Shown in pieces: positions 47,480-56,780 of a DNA stretch of 64,000 nucleotides (position 1 is its first letter; each line of letters starts with the position of its first letter). Made by a program: the position numbers and the translations under genes. The DNA is from Pseudomonas asplenii (GTDB lineage: Bacteria; Pseudomonadota; Gammaproteobacteria; Pseudomonadales; Pseudomonadaceae): contig NZ_LT629777.1 in assembly GCF_900105475.1 (NCBI RefSeq), positions 372,001 to 436,000 on the forward strand, read 5' to 3'. The notes under the pieces are model-generated. The model ran no database searches. It was not told where the DNA came from and saw only the letters and a list, made by a program, of their open reading frames with translations.

Positions 47480-49806
47480 GACAGACGCTTCCGAGCCCGC
47501 GAGCGCAGGAACAGGAACAGCAGCAGGCTCACCAGCGCCAGTCCGCAGACCGTCACCAGCAGCATCCATATCAGGTTCTGCGAGAGCATCCACTGCACGC
47601 GCTTGAACAGGCTCAGGTCGCCGACGTAATACTGTTCATCCGCCACCAGCGAAGTGATGCGCTTGTCCTGCACCACGGCCAGGCTGCCCTGGATGGTGTC
47701 CTTGTACTGATCGCCACCGATCAGCGCGGCCGTGGCATCGGCCAGGCCTTCGGGCTTGCCGCTGGCAATCACCACCACACTGCGCTCGGCCTTGAGTGGC
47801 GACTCGAAGCCGGCCAGATAAGTGCTGCTGTTGGCACCGCTGTAGGTCACTTGCAGGCGCGGCTTGCGCTGGTTGGCCTGTGGATCGGGGCTGATCCAGT
47901 CACGCACGCGCAAGGTCAGGTCGGACAGATTGAAACGGTGGCCCGTCCCTTCGACAGCCGCCGGCAGGCGGTTGGCCCACTGTTGCAGCAATGGCTGGTT
48001 GTCGCCCGAAGCGAACACCAGCAGATCCTTGTCGCTGACCGCCTGCACGTCCTTGGGCTGCACCACGGTCACGCCCGTCGCCGGGTAGCCGGTGGACTCG
48101 CCGAACCGACCCAGCACGGTCAGGTACGCGCCCCATTCCTGCGGGCCACTGCCATCAGGCAAGACCACGGCGCTCTGCGAGAGGTCGGCCAGGCGGGTGA
48201 ACGGGAAGCCGCTGTCGTTGAAGATCCCCAGGTTGGGCAAGGCGACGTAATGGTTGAAGCCGCGCAGGTCGAGGCTCGAATCCGGGTCGATGAGACCGCG
48301 CATGTTGTCGATGATGATGTCGCGGCATTCGCCCTGCTTGATGTAGTCGAACATGAAGCGCAGTTGCAACTGCGAGCGCGACGAGGCGACACCCAGCGGC
48401 AACAGCACCTGGGCTTCGCGCGGCAGGCTTTCATCCTTCTTGAGCATCGCCAGCAGGTTTTCGCCACCGTCGAGGCTCTTGAGCGAAGGCAATGGCATCG
48501 ACTTCATGAAGGTGTTGTTCAGGCTCACCAGCAACGAGGAATTCGCCGATTCCTGTTGCGGCGTGTAGCGGTACTTCAGGTCCAGCGGCACACCTGCTTC
48601 GCGCCAGTTGAACAGGTCGGGCGGCAGGCGCATGGGAATGCTGATGCTGCCGGGGTTGTAGCCGGACACGCTGAGCTGCTTGGTGTCGATCAACTCACCC
48701 AGGCGCACGGGGCGGTCCGACGGCAGCCAGTTCGGCGCATCGTAGGGGCGGCGTGGGCTCAGCGGATCGAGATGATCGATGACCACGCTGTTGCCCACCA
48801 GCGCCTTGCTGCCGAGCGCTACGGCGCTGGCGGCCAGCTTGAGTTCGGCAGCGTCACGACCGGCGACGATCAGCAACTTGCCATGCGGATCGTTCGGGTT
48901 GGTCTGCAAGGAGACCGTCGCGCCCTTGAGTTCCGGGATCTGCAGGCTGCCCAGTTGCACGGCCTCCTTGCTTTCGACCAGGACAATGGCGTTGCCCTGC
49001 TGGGGAATCTGGCCCTGGACGCTGGTGAAGTTGGCGCCACGATAAGCGGCCAGTGCGCCCATCCACGACGACAGGGCGCCTGCAGCTTCAAGCGTGGCGT
49101 TATCCGGTTGCCGGGCAAACACGAACGGCAGCTCGAGTTGGCGCGAATCGCGACGGTCGAAGAACGGCAGCGGCAGAATCGACAGGTCGTTCTTGAGTTC
49201 GATCGGCGAAATGCTGAGCTTGAGCTCGGAACCGACGTTGATCTTGGCCCACAGGCTGCTGTGCTGCGGGTCTTCGCACTGCATGGTGTAGTGCCCGATG
49301 AATTGCAGGCGCAGGCGGTTGAACTCGGTGATCAGGTGCGGCGGGATGTTCACCACCTGCTGCTGAGGCTGACCAGCGCCTTCCTTGGGCAGCGCCAGGC
49401 TGGCGGCGACCTCGTCGTTGACCAGTACGTTGATCTGCGACAGATCAGCGAGCAGCGCCGGCGAGTAGCTGTAGCTCAAGACCAGTTGCGCACCGTTGAC
49501 CACTTCATCGGCACGGATATCGAAGTTCACTGCATCCGAGGCTTCGACACCTTGCAGGTTCATGGTGTCCAGGCGCCCCAGTTGCTTGAGGGTCAGCTCA
49601 CGGGTGTAGCTGCCGGCCGGTTGGGCCACGGCATTGGTCACGACGACATTGCCCACAGCGGGGCTGAGCGCGGCGTTGTTGCCCACAGCGGTGTCGGCGT
49701 AAGCCATGTGAATCATTGCGCCCAGACACAGCACCGACGAAGCCAGGCGCATGAAAGGGTGACGTGGGCAGCGAGCGGCGCGGCGGTCCGAGGATTTCAT
49801 GATCAT
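47476..49806 (-). CDS. wssC: Cellulose synthase regulatory/periplasmic subunit BcsB
   Basis: The 776-residue protein has a signal peptide (ASSVLCLGAMIHMAYA), a long periplasmic part with carbohydrate-binding and flavodoxin-like domains, and a C-terminal membrane anchor (LIWMLLVTVCGLALVSLLLFLFL). BcsB guides the glucan from BcsA through the periplasm. ATG at 49806 overlaps the wssB stop (ATGA); a second ATG at 49800 is possible. Confidence 0.94.
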   Translation of the reverse strand: MIMKSSDRRAARCPRHPFMRLASSVLCLGAMIHMAYADTAVGNNAALSPAVGNVVVTNAVAQPAGSYTRELTLKQLGRLDTMNLQGVEASDAVNFDIRADEVVNGAQLVLSYSYSPALLADLSQINVLVNDEVAASLALPKEGAGQPQQQVVNIPPHLITEFNRLRLQFIGHYTMQCEDPQHSSLWAKINVGSELKLSISPIELKNDLSILPLPFFDRRDSRQLELPFVFARQPDNATLEAAGALSSWMGALAAYRGANFTSVQGQIPQQGNAIVLVESKEAVQLGSLQIPELKGATVSLQTNPNDPHGKLLIVAGRDAAELKLAASAVALGSKALVGNSVVIDHLDPLSPRRPYDAPNWLPSDRPVRLGELIDTKQLSVSGYNPGSISIPMRLPPDLFNWREAGVPLDLKYRYTPQQESANSSLLVSLNNTFMKSMPLPSLKSLDGGENLLAMLKKDESLPREAQVLLPLGVASSRSQLQLRFMFDYIKQGECRDIIIDNMRGLIDPDSSLDLRGFNHYVALPNLGIFNDSGFPFTRLADLSQSAVVLPDGSGPQEWGAYLTVLGRFGESTGYPATGVTVVQPKDVQAVSDKDLLVFASGDNQPLLQQWANRLPAAVEGTGHRFNLSDLTLRVRDWISPDPQANQRKPRLQVTYSGANSSTYLAGFESPLKAERSVVVIASGKPEGLADATAALIGGDQYKDTIQGSLAVVQDKRITSLVADEQYYVGDLSLFKRVQWMLSQNLIWMLLVTVCGLALVSLLLFLFLRSRARKRLS

Positions 49807-52028
49807 GACTTGTCCATAAGGGGGTCGAGCGGTTTCGAATGAGCGGATTTGGCAGCCAGACGGTCGCGGGTCTGCAGGACGATGGCCTTGAACAAGGCGC
49901 CCATGCCGATCACGCCGATGGCACTGACTTCGCGCAGGGCCGACAGGGGGGTATCGAGCTTGCCGCTGCCCCAACTGGTAGCCCAGGTGTCGGCGCGGGA
50001 GAAGGTCATGCGTACCAGCTCGCTCTGCTGACGCAGGCTTAGCGGGTCGAACAGCGCGCCCAGGTACTGGCCCTTGCTGAACACCACGGTCGTGTCGAAC
50101 TGACTGGTGTGCGAATTGCGGAACAGCGACACGCGCACACGTTCACCGGCAGCCACCGTGGTGCCCTCCGGCAACTTGAGGCCGAGGCCGCGCTGGGAGA
50201 AATCCTGGGTCATGCCGTAGACCTCGGTGCCATCGGACAGCTCGATCCTGACCGGCAGCTCGGCGCGAACCCGCGGTTCGGAACGGACCTGGCGGGTTTC
50301 AGAAGCCACCGCGACCGCAGCGCTGGTGATGATCAGGTTGTAGAGCGTCCAGACACAGTTGATCAGCACGGTGATCTCGGTATCGGCCTCGCCCCAGATC
50401 AACTGATGGATGCCGAACAGCAGGCCGATCAGGTTCAGCGCCAGCAGCACGATGTAGGGCCGGGCCAGCTTCCAGTCGAAATATTCCTTGTCGATGATGC
50501 CGCCCTTGTCGGTGACGTTGAAGCCACCGAACTTGGGGTTGACCAGCGCCATCAGCACCGGCGGCATGATGTACCAGGCCAGTACCGTCTCGTAGACCTC
50601 GTTCCAGAACGAATGCCGAAAGCGCCCCTGGATGCAGGAGTTGGTCAGGTTGGAGTGGAACAGGTGCGGCAAGGCATAGGCGGTGATCATCAACGCCGAG
50701 GCGTGGAAGATCTGCGCACCGAAAATCAGGTAGGCCAGCGGCGCGGTGAGGAACACCAGCCGGGGCAGACCATAGAAGAAGTGCAGCATGGCGTTGGCGT
50801 AGCAAACACGCTGCCCCAGATTCAGGCCTTTGCCCATCAAGGGATTGTCGACGCGAAAGATCTGCGCCATGCCCCGTGCCCAGCGGATACGCTGGCTGAT
50901 GTGGCGCGACAGGCTTTCGGTCGCAAGACCCGCCGCCTGGGGAATCGCCAGGTAGGCAGTGTTGTAGCCGGCACGGTTGAGCTTGAGCGCGGTGTGGGCG
51001 TCTTCGGTCACGGTCTCGACCGCCACCCCACCGATCTCTTCCAGCGGCTTGCGACGCAGGATCGCGCAGGAACCACAGAAGAACGTGGCGTTCCACAGGT
51101 CGTTACCGTCCTGCACCAGACCATAGAACAGTTCGCCTTCGTTGGGTACGGCGCGGAAGGTATTGAGGTTTTTCTCGAACGGGTCCGGGGAAAAGAAGAA
51201 GTGCGGCGTCTGCAGCATCGCCAGCTTCGAATCCTTGAGGAACCAGCCCATGCCGATCTGCAGGAAGGAACGGGTCGGCACGTGGTCGGCGTCGAACATG
51301 GCGATGTATTCGCCATCGGTCACCTTGAGTGCTTCGTTGAGGTTACCGGCCTTGGCGTGGAAGTTGTTGTCGCGGGTGATGTAGTTGACCCCGATGCGGT
51401 TGCAGAACAGGCGGAACTCATCGCGGCGACCATCGTCGAGCACGTGCACGCGCAGCTTGTCTTTCGGCCAGTCCATCGCCTGGGCGGCGAAGATGCTCAG
51501 CTTCACGATGTTCAGGGCTTCGTTGTAGGTGGGGATGAACACATCCACCGTCGGCCAGTCATTCGGGTCGCCGCTCAGCAGCACCGGACGACGACGCAGC
51601 GGCCAGGCAGTCTGCACGTAACCGAAGACCAGTACGACCAGTGCATAGATTTCCGCCAGGACCAGGCCATAGCCGAACAGCATGTCCAGCCAGCCTTCGA
51701 AGCCCAGGGTATCGGTCAGACGCCAATACAGATAACGCAGGGATGCCACCAGTGACAGCACGATCAGCGCCAGGATCGGAAAACGACCAGGTACGCGCTT
51801 GATCAGCAAGGCGGAACCGAAGCACAGCGCCGCGAACAGGCACTGGGTGTAAAGATCCAGCGGCGCGCTGACGATGCAGACCAGCAACAGGCAGGCGATG
51901 ATCGCACCCGCCAGAACCAGTGTGCGGCGCAATACGCTCGGCCACTGTTTGATGTGTGCCAGCCAGGAATTGAGGCGCAACTCGGAGCGCCCCGGGTCTT
52001 GGGACGTGAAATTGGGATCGATGGTCAT
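49803..52028 (-). CDS. wssB: Cellulose synthase catalytic subunit BcsA, c-di-GMP activated
   Basis: The 741-residue GT2 enzyme has HVLDDGRRDE, FDADHVPTRSF, the catalytic TEDAHT and QRIRWARG, flanked by membrane helices. The C-terminal PilZ domain has RQVRSEPRVR and DFSQRGLGL, so it should bind cyclic di-GMP and be activated by it. It polymerises UDP-glucose at the inner membrane. ATG at 52028 overlaps the wssA stop. Confidence 0.97.
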   Translation of the reverse strand: MTIDPNFTSQDPGRSELRLNSWLAHIKQWPSVLRRTLVLAGAIIACLLLVCIVSAPLDLYTQCLFAALCFGSALLIKRVPGRFPILALIVLSLVASLRYLYWRLTDTLGFEGWLDMLFGYGLVLAEIYALVVLVFGYVQTAWPLRRRPVLLSGDPNDWPTVDVFIPTYNEALNIVKLSIFAAQAMDWPKDKLRVHVLDDGRRDEFRLFCNRIGVNYITRDNNFHAKAGNLNEALKVTDGEYIAMFDADHVPTRSFLQIGMGWFLKDSKLAMLQTPHFFFSPDPFEKNLNTFRAVPNEGELFYGLVQDGNDLWNATFFCGSCAILRRKPLEEIGGVAVETVTEDAHTALKLNRAGYNTAYLAIPQAAGLATESLSRHISQRIRWARGMAQIFRVDNPLMGKGLNLGQRVCYANAMLHFFYGLPRLVFLTAPLAYLIFGAQIFHASALMITAYALPHLFHSNLTNSCIQGRFRHSFWNEVYETVLAWYIMPPVLMALVNPKFGGFNVTDKGGIIDKEYFDWKLARPYIVLLALNLIGLLFGIHQLIWGEADTEITVLINCVWTLYNLIITSAAVAVASETRQVRSEPRVRAELPVRIELSDGTEVYGMTQDFSQRGLGLKLPEGTTVAAGERVRVSLFRNSHTSQFDTTVVFSKGQYLGALFDPLSLRQQSELVRMTFSRADTWATSWGSGKLDTPLSALREVSAIGVIGMGALFKAIVLQTRDRLAAKSAHSKPLDPLMDKS

Positions 52029-53197
52029 GACAGATGAGACTCTTGCGTACCTTGCATGAGCAGTTCGCACAGCGCGCCTGCCACGTCGAGAATGTCCTGG
52101 CAGCCTCGAGTACTCGGGGTATGCGCCAGCGGATTACGCTCATAGGCCAACGCTTCGCCGAGGAAGTGATCCTGACGGACCACACCCAGCAACGAGTTGC
52201 CGATTTTTCTTTTCAATACTTCGCAGACATCGAGGCTGAACTGGCGCGAAGTATCCAACTGGTTGATGACATATTTGCACGACAACGGCCTCTCCCCCTG
52301 CCGATAAGGCGTCAGCAGGCGGTCAATCTGTTCCAGGCTGGAATAGGACGCGCCATCGGCGAGCGTCACCACCACCGCAACGTCGGCGATGGCCAGCGCC
52401 TGGGCCAGGTAAGCCGTCGCCCCGCAGGGTGTATCGATGATCACGGTGTCGCGCTCGCCCAGTTCCAGACCGGCCAGGTGCCGAGCCAGCCAGGTCGGAT
52501 CGGCACGCAGAGCGCTTTCGAAATCGACACGCTCGTCCTCGCTCACCACGCCATAGGCCAGGCAGTGGCTGGCCGAAAAACCGTCACGCAACAGACGTCG
52601 CCAATCCTGCTGGGAATGATCCTGGGCGATGCCCGGCCATTGGTCGTTGCCCCCCAGATGCAGACACAAGGCATTCTGTGGATCGAAATCAAGTGCCAGG
52701 GTCCGGCCACCGTCACGCTTGAGCGTGCTGGCCAGGGCAGCGGCCAAGGTGCTCTTGCCGACGCCCCCCTTGGCCGAGACCATGGCGATGACCTTGGCTT
52801 TGAGCACCGTGCGCTCACCGGCCTGCGCAGGAGCATTGACGGCACTGACTTCGCGTTGCTGCTCGATTTCCGCCAGCAGCCGGCTCAGGGATGTCACGCC
52901 AACCGCCGTTGCCAGCGGGGCAACCGCCGTTGCGTTGACGGCCGCTGGCACAGGCGCAACAGAAACAGGGGGCGCTGAGACGGCCGGCGACGGCACATCC
53001 GGGATGTCGATGGGTGCCGAAACAGCGGCTTGGGACAAGGGTTCGACCGGGGCCACCGGCTGCAGAGCATTCAACGTCTCGATCAGTTGAGTCGCTGCCT
53101 CTTCGGCGTAGTCATAGGACGGCTCGACTTCAAGATAGTCTTGCGCACTACCTCCGAATCTCTTGAAGAGATTCGCGATATCGTCAGAAAGATGCAT
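52025..53197 (-). CDS. wssA: BcsQ/MinD-like ATPase of cellulose synthesis with BcsR-like N-terminal motif
   Basis: The 390-residue protein has a MinD/ParA-type domain from about residue 135, with the deviant Walker A AKGGVGKST and VIIDTPCGATAYLAQAL. The first 40 residues (DDIANLFKRFGG) resemble the short motif found in BcsR/BcsP-type proteins, followed by a Pro/Val/Ala-rich linker. It may help place or assemble the synthase. It is the first gene of the operon; its ribosome binding site lies in a predicted hairpin. Confidence 0.92.
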   Translation of the reverse strand: MHLSDDIANLFKRFGGSAQDYLEVEPSYDYAEEAATQLIETLNALQPVAPVEPLSQAAVSAPIDIPDVPSPAVSAPPVSVAPVPAAVNATAVAPLATAVGVTSLSRLLAEIEQQREVSAVNAPAQAGERTVLKAKVIAMVSAKGGVGKSTLAAALASTLKRDGGRTLALDFDPQNALCLHLGGNDQWPGIAQDHSQQDWRRLLRDGFSASHCLAYGVVSEDERVDFESALRADPTWLARHLAGLELGERDTVIIDTPCGATAYLAQALAIADVAVVVTLADGASYSSLEQIDRLLTPYRQGERPLSCKYVINQLDTSRQFSLDVCEVLKRKIGNSLLGVVRQDHFLGEALAYERNPLAHTPSTRGCQDILDVAGALCELLMQGTQESHLS

Positions 53198-53202
53198 GCA
53201 GG

Positions 53203-53248
53203 TGTCCCTTTGTACAATAGAAATTCGAAACAAGCGTCCAAAGGGACA
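53203..53248 (-). promoter_or_regulatory. Leader hairpin covering the wssA ribosome binding site, with GGA motifs
   Basis: The repeats TGTCCCTTT (53203-53211) and AAAGGGACA (53240-53248) are perfectly complementary. In the mRNA the strand next to the ATG carries the AAGGGA binding site, so the stem would hide it. The leader also has GGA in TTTGGACGC, AGGACC and ATGGACG, the signal bound by RsmA/RsmE. Control of cellulose by Gac/Rsm is inferred, and fits the RsmX-like RNA 1.2 kb away. Confidence 0.5.
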
Positions 53249-53546
53249 AGCACCAACCCTGGTCCTACAACGTCCATTATTCCCGACGGCTTCCCCTACC
53301 GGTAGTAGCAATATGATGGTGTCATTATTTTGTTGTCTAATTGATTTTGTTCAGCCCGAATAATCGAAAAGCCAAAATTTTGGCGAACAACTTTGAAACA
53401 TTTGGCAAAACCCGCCCACCCGCTTCTGAGCTGGCCGCTCGCCGGTTGAGCCGTGACAACAGCGCGCCGGTCCAATAGATTAACCGCCCAAAAATGCTGC
53501 GGCATTTTGAGCCTTACCCCCTGTTAAATGAAATAGCGAAATTTCG
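53249..53546. other. AT-rich divergent region before wssA and the next plus-strand gene
   Basis: No gene is supported. The wss promoter must lie here. I see no clear sigma-70 or FleQ/AmrZ site that I can defend. The AT-rich stretch is about 53300-53410. Confidence 0.4.
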
Positions 53547-54251
53547 ATGCCTGACTCTCATACCGATGAAGCCGTAACCAACTTGTCCGCCAAGCACGCA
53601 TACGAAAACGCGATCAACCTTTCCCAGCATGTGGCCCAGGCCAAGAACATCAGCGAAATGGTGCTCGACGCGTTCCACACCTCCAGAGAAAGCGAGGAAA
53701 TCCGCCAGTTGCGCGTAGCGATCCGCCAGGCACACGACCGTTTCGACGACGACCAGGCCTACACACTCATGGGCCAACTCAAGCAGCTCAAGGATACCGA
53801 AGCTGCAGAAATCGCCGCGCTGGAAGACCTGAGCACGAAATTCCCGATCAGCCGGATCCTGTCCAGCTACAAGGACGATCCGGCGTTTCAGGAATTGGTC
53901 TATGGCCTGGCGCTCAAGGTGCTGAACCAGACCCACCAGGCGGTGACCAATCCGAACGCCGGCAAGGGCAAGACTGCGCGAGCGAAGAAGGAAGCCGAAG
54001 TGTTCGTCATCAGCAAGGACGGCACCAGCGTCAACTTCCCGCTGCGCACGCCACGCACCAAGGCCAACGCCGACCGCGAGGCGTTCGAGTTCCTCGGCTT
54101 CGCCTTTGCCGGCCACGGCGATCTGGCCGAACTGCTGAGCGAAACCTTTGTGGATAACGAGGGCAATGAACAGCCGGCGACACGCAAGAATATCGTCACC
54201 GCGATTCAGCAGCAGACGGCGTTTGCCGGTTACAGCGTGGCTCAACAGTAA
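53547..54251 (+). CDS. Hypothetical protein, 234 residues
   Basis: I do not recognise a family. The first 110 residues look helical and charged (EEIRQLRVAIRQAHDRFDDDQAYTLMGQLKQLK). A Lys/Arg-rich linker (GKGKTARAKKEAE) follows, then a compact C-terminal part (GTSVNFPLRTPRTKANADREAFEFLG; GNEQPATRKNIVTAIQQQTAF). No signal peptide is seen. The basic linker allows a nucleic-acid binding role, but that is a guess. It is divergent from wssA and shares a bidirectional terminator with the small RNA on the other strand. Confidence 0.75.
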   Translation: MPDSHTDEAVTNLSAKHAYENAINLSQHVAQAKNISEMVLDAFHTSRESEEIRQLRVAIRQAHDRFDDDQAYTLMGQLKQLKDTEAAEIAALEDLSTKFPISRILSSYKDDPAFQELVYGLALKVLNQTHQAVTNPNAGKGKTARAKKEAEVFVISKDGTSVNFPLRTPRTKANADREAFEFLGFAFAGHGDLAELLSETFVDNEGNEQPATRKNIVTAIQQQTAFAGYSVAQQ

Positions 54252-54357
54252 GAACGGCTCGCAGAAAGACGCGCTTGCCGGCGCGGGACCGCGGCCAGAA
54301 AGCCAACCGACCCAAGCCGGCAATGCTCCTGCACCACGTGGCTTTTTGCGCAGACAC

Positions 54358-54468
54358 AAAAAAACCCGCCGAAGCGGGTTTTTTTTTGACCTGCCCAACA
54401 TCCTGTCGGTAGCCGTCCTAGCCAGGTCGATCATCCTTGATCCTGCGCACATCCGTATGCAGCAGTGA
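54358..54468 (-). ncRNA. rsmX: RsmX-like small RNA, copy 1
   Basis: The predicted RNA of about 110 nt contains five GGA motifs, several in hairpin loops: GATCA-AGGA-TGATC and CCGACA-GGA-TGTTGG. It ends in a strong terminator AACCCGC-TTCG-GCGGGTT. A -10 box TAATCT is at 54481-54476. Such RNAs bind many copies of RsmA/RsmE and relieve translational repression. A relative with the same order of elements lies at 61542-61652. Confidence 0.8.
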
Positions 54469-54525
54469 TGGGTGTAGATTAGGGCAACGACAGGGATGGG
54501 CAAAGACGTGATCGCCAGTGCGGCG

Positions 54526-54545
54526 TGTAAGCCTTTGGCTATACC
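54526..54545. promoter_or_regulatory. GacA-type upstream element of RsmX-like RNA, copy 1
   Basis: TGTAAGCCTTTGGCTATACC has a perfect left half of the GacA site (TGTAAG-N6-CTTACA) and a degenerate right half. It starts 45 bp from the -10 box, the same distance as in copy 2, whose element differs at two positions only. It overlaps the stop codon of the neighbouring aminotransferase gene. Confidence 0.65.
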
Positions 54546-55747
54546 GCCGCAGCGTTTGCCACAGACTCGGCGCCGGCAGTCGCCAGCGCACCACAGATGC
54601 CCGCGACGATCATCTCCACCTCCGTAGCATCGATCGTCAACGGTGGCAGCAGGCGAATGGTCTTGCCGCGGGTGATGTTGATCAGCACACCCTGTTCGCG
54701 GGCGGCGATCAGCGCCAGGTCGCGGACCGGCTGCCTGAGTTCGATACCGATCATCAGGCCCCGACCACGGATCGCCATCACCTGCGGATGCGAGCCCAGT
54801 TCATCCTGCAAACGCGCGAGCAGGCGTTCGCCCTGGTGCCGGGCATTGGCGACCAGTGCCTGTTCCTCAATGATATCGAGCACGGTGCAGCCCACCCGGC
54901 AGGCCAGCGGATTACCGCCGAACGTGCTGCCATGGCTGCCCGGCGTGAACAGTTGCGCCGCCTTGCCCCGCGCCAGGCAAGCGCCAATCGGAATGCCGTT
55001 GCCCAGCCCCTTGGCCAGGGTCATCACGTCCGGGACGATGCCTTCGTGCTGGAAAGCAAACCATTGTCCCGTACGCCCCACCCCGGTCTGGATCTCATCG
55101 AGCATCAGCAACCAGGCGCGCCGCTTGCACAGGTCGCGCACGGCTTTCAGATAACCCGGCGGTGGCGGTTGCACCCCTCCCTCGCCCTGGATCGGCTCCA
55201 TCAGCACCGCGCAAATCCGCTCGCCATGGCTGCGCGCCAGACTGTGCAGCAGTGGCAGGTCGCCGAACGGGACCCTGATGAAGTCCCCCGGCAACGCGTT
55301 GTAGCCCAGACGCACCGCCGGACCGTCACTGGCCGACAGTGTGCCCAGGGTACGACCGTGGAAAGCGTTTTCCATGACCACCACCAACGGCTGCTCGATA
55401 CCCTTGTGCCAGGCATGCAGACGCGCCAGCTTCAGCGCCGTTTCATTGGCCTCGGCCCCCGAATTGTTGAAGAACACCCGGTCCATCCCGGACAAGCCGG
55501 ACAACCGCTGCGCCAACCGCTGTTGCCAGTCGATGGTGTAGAGGTTCGAGGTGTGCAACAGCAGGCCAGCCTGCTCGCTGATCGCCTCGACCAGGCGCGG
55601 ATGGGAGTGACCGACATTGGTCACCGCCACCCCGGCCACGGCATCCAGATACTCGCGACCGTCCTGATCCCACAGGCGGGTGCCCAGGCCTTTGACAAAC
55701 CCCAGGTCGAGCGGTTGATAGGTGGTCATCAGGCAGGCGGCGGTCAT
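54539..55747 (-). CDS. Class III PLP aminotransferase (acetylornithine/ArgD-like)
   Basis: The 402-residue enzyme has [36 protein letters not shown] and the PLP lysine in TLAKGLGNG, then [15 protein letters not shown]. It is close to acetylornithine aminotransferases, but pseudomonads have other copies (AruC), so the substrate may be another omega-amino compound. GGAG precedes the ATG at 55747. It is divergent from a LysR gene, a likely regulator. Its last codons overlap the upstream element of the RsmX-like RNA. Confidence 0.88.
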   Translation of the reverse strand: MTAACLMTTYQPLDLGFVKGLGTRLWDQDGREYLDAVAGVAVTNVGHSHPRLVEAISEQAGLLLHTSNLYTIDWQQRLAQRLSGLSGMDRVFFNNSGAEANETALKLARLHAWHKGIEQPLVVVMENAFHGRTLGTLSASDGPAVRLGYNALPGDFIRVPFGDLPLLHSLARSHGERICAVLMEPIQGEGGVQPPPPGYLKAVRDLCKRRAWLLMLDEIQTGVGRTGQWFAFQHEGIVPDVMTLAKGLGNGIPIGACLARGKAAQLFTPGSHGSTFGGNPLACRVGCTVLDIIEEQALVANARHQGERLLARLQDELGSHPQVMAIRGRGLMIGIELRQPVRDLALIAAREQGVLINITRGKTIRLLPPLTIDATEVEMIVAGICGALATAGAESVANAAAV

Positions 55748-55849
55748 GACAGCAGGCTCCAGGCAGTGAGGTAGTGCGAGCAGTATCGTTAGCCACCTGA
55801 GCTGGATAAACTCCCTTGAACTTCATTCATTTTAAAGTAGAGATTGATA

Positions 55850-56755
55850 ATGGACCTGTTCCAGGCCATGCAGGTATACGTGAAGGTGGTGGAAAGCGGC
55901 AGCATGACCGCTGCCGCCCTGGACTGCGGAATTTCCACCACCATGGTCGGCAACCATCTGCGCTCGTTGGAGCAGCGCCTCGGCGTCAGCCTGCTCAATC
56001 GCACGACCCGCCGTCAGCGCCTGACCGAATTTGGCACGACCTACTACCAGCGCTGTCTTGAAGTGCTGGGCCTGGTGGCCGACTCCGAACGCCTGGCCGA
56101 GCAGGTCCAGGGCGAACCGAGCGGTACCCTGCGGATCACCGCTCCGCTGACCTTCGGCTCCGAGCGCCTGACGCCGGCACTGAGCGAGTTCGTCCTGCGC
56201 TATCCACGAATCCGGCTCGACGTGATGCTCAGCAACCAGCGCGAGGACTTGATCGACAGCGGCTTCGATGTGGCAATCCGCCTGGGCACTCCCGAGCCAT
56301 CGGCGCTGATCGCGCGGCCGCTGGAGAACTACGCCCTGACCGTCTGCGCCTCGCCTGCCTACCTCAAGCGCCGGGGCACCCCGCTGATTCCTCAGGACCT
56401 GGAACACCACGACTGCCTGGCTTTTGCCTATCCGGCGGGCGATGACTGGCGGACGGTGGAAAAACAATGGAGCCTGAGCGGCCCGGAGGGAGAGATTCTG
56501 GTGCCGGTCAGCGGCCCGATGACCATCAACAGTTCATCGGCGCTGTACCAGGCGGCGCTCGCCGGCATGGGCATCGTGATGTTGCCCGATGCCCTGTTGC
56601 GCGACGATCTGCGCGAGGGACGACTGCTGCCCTTGCTGGGCGACTACAAACTGCCTTCACGGCCGATGAACCTGCTTTACGCCCAGGACCGCTATCGGTT
56701 GCCCAAGCTGCGCAGCTTCGTCGAATTTGTCCTGGAGAAATGGGCAAAGCCCTGA
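55850..56755 (+). CDS. LysR-family transcriptional regulator
   Basis: The 301-residue protein has an N-terminal helix-turn-helix (MTAAALDCGISTTMVGNHLRSLEQRLGVSLLNRTTR) and a LysR substrate domain (GTLRITAPLTFGSERLTPAL; RLDVMLSNQREDLIDSGFDVAIRLG) of the type seen in the DmlR/AaeR subgroup. It is divergently placed to the class III aminotransferase gene. The effector is unknown. ATG at 55850 begins MDLFQAM; the frame also opens at TTG 55844. Confidence 0.92.
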   Translation: MDLFQAMQVYVKVVESGSMTAAALDCGISTTMVGNHLRSLEQRLGVSLLNRTTRRQRLTEFGTTYYQRCLEVLGLVADSERLAEQVQGEPSGTLRITAPLTFGSERLTPALSEFVLRYPRIRLDVMLSNQREDLIDSGFDVAIRLGTPEPSALIARPLENYALTVCASPAYLKRRGTPLIPQDLEHHDCLAFAYPAGDDWRTVEKQWSLSGPEGEILVPVSGPMTINSSSALYQAALAGMGIVMLPDALLRDDLREGRLLPLLGDYKLPSRPMNLLYAQDRYRLPKLRSFVEFVLEKWAKP

Positions 56756-56780
56756 GGCTTCACCCATACCCTCAAGCACC

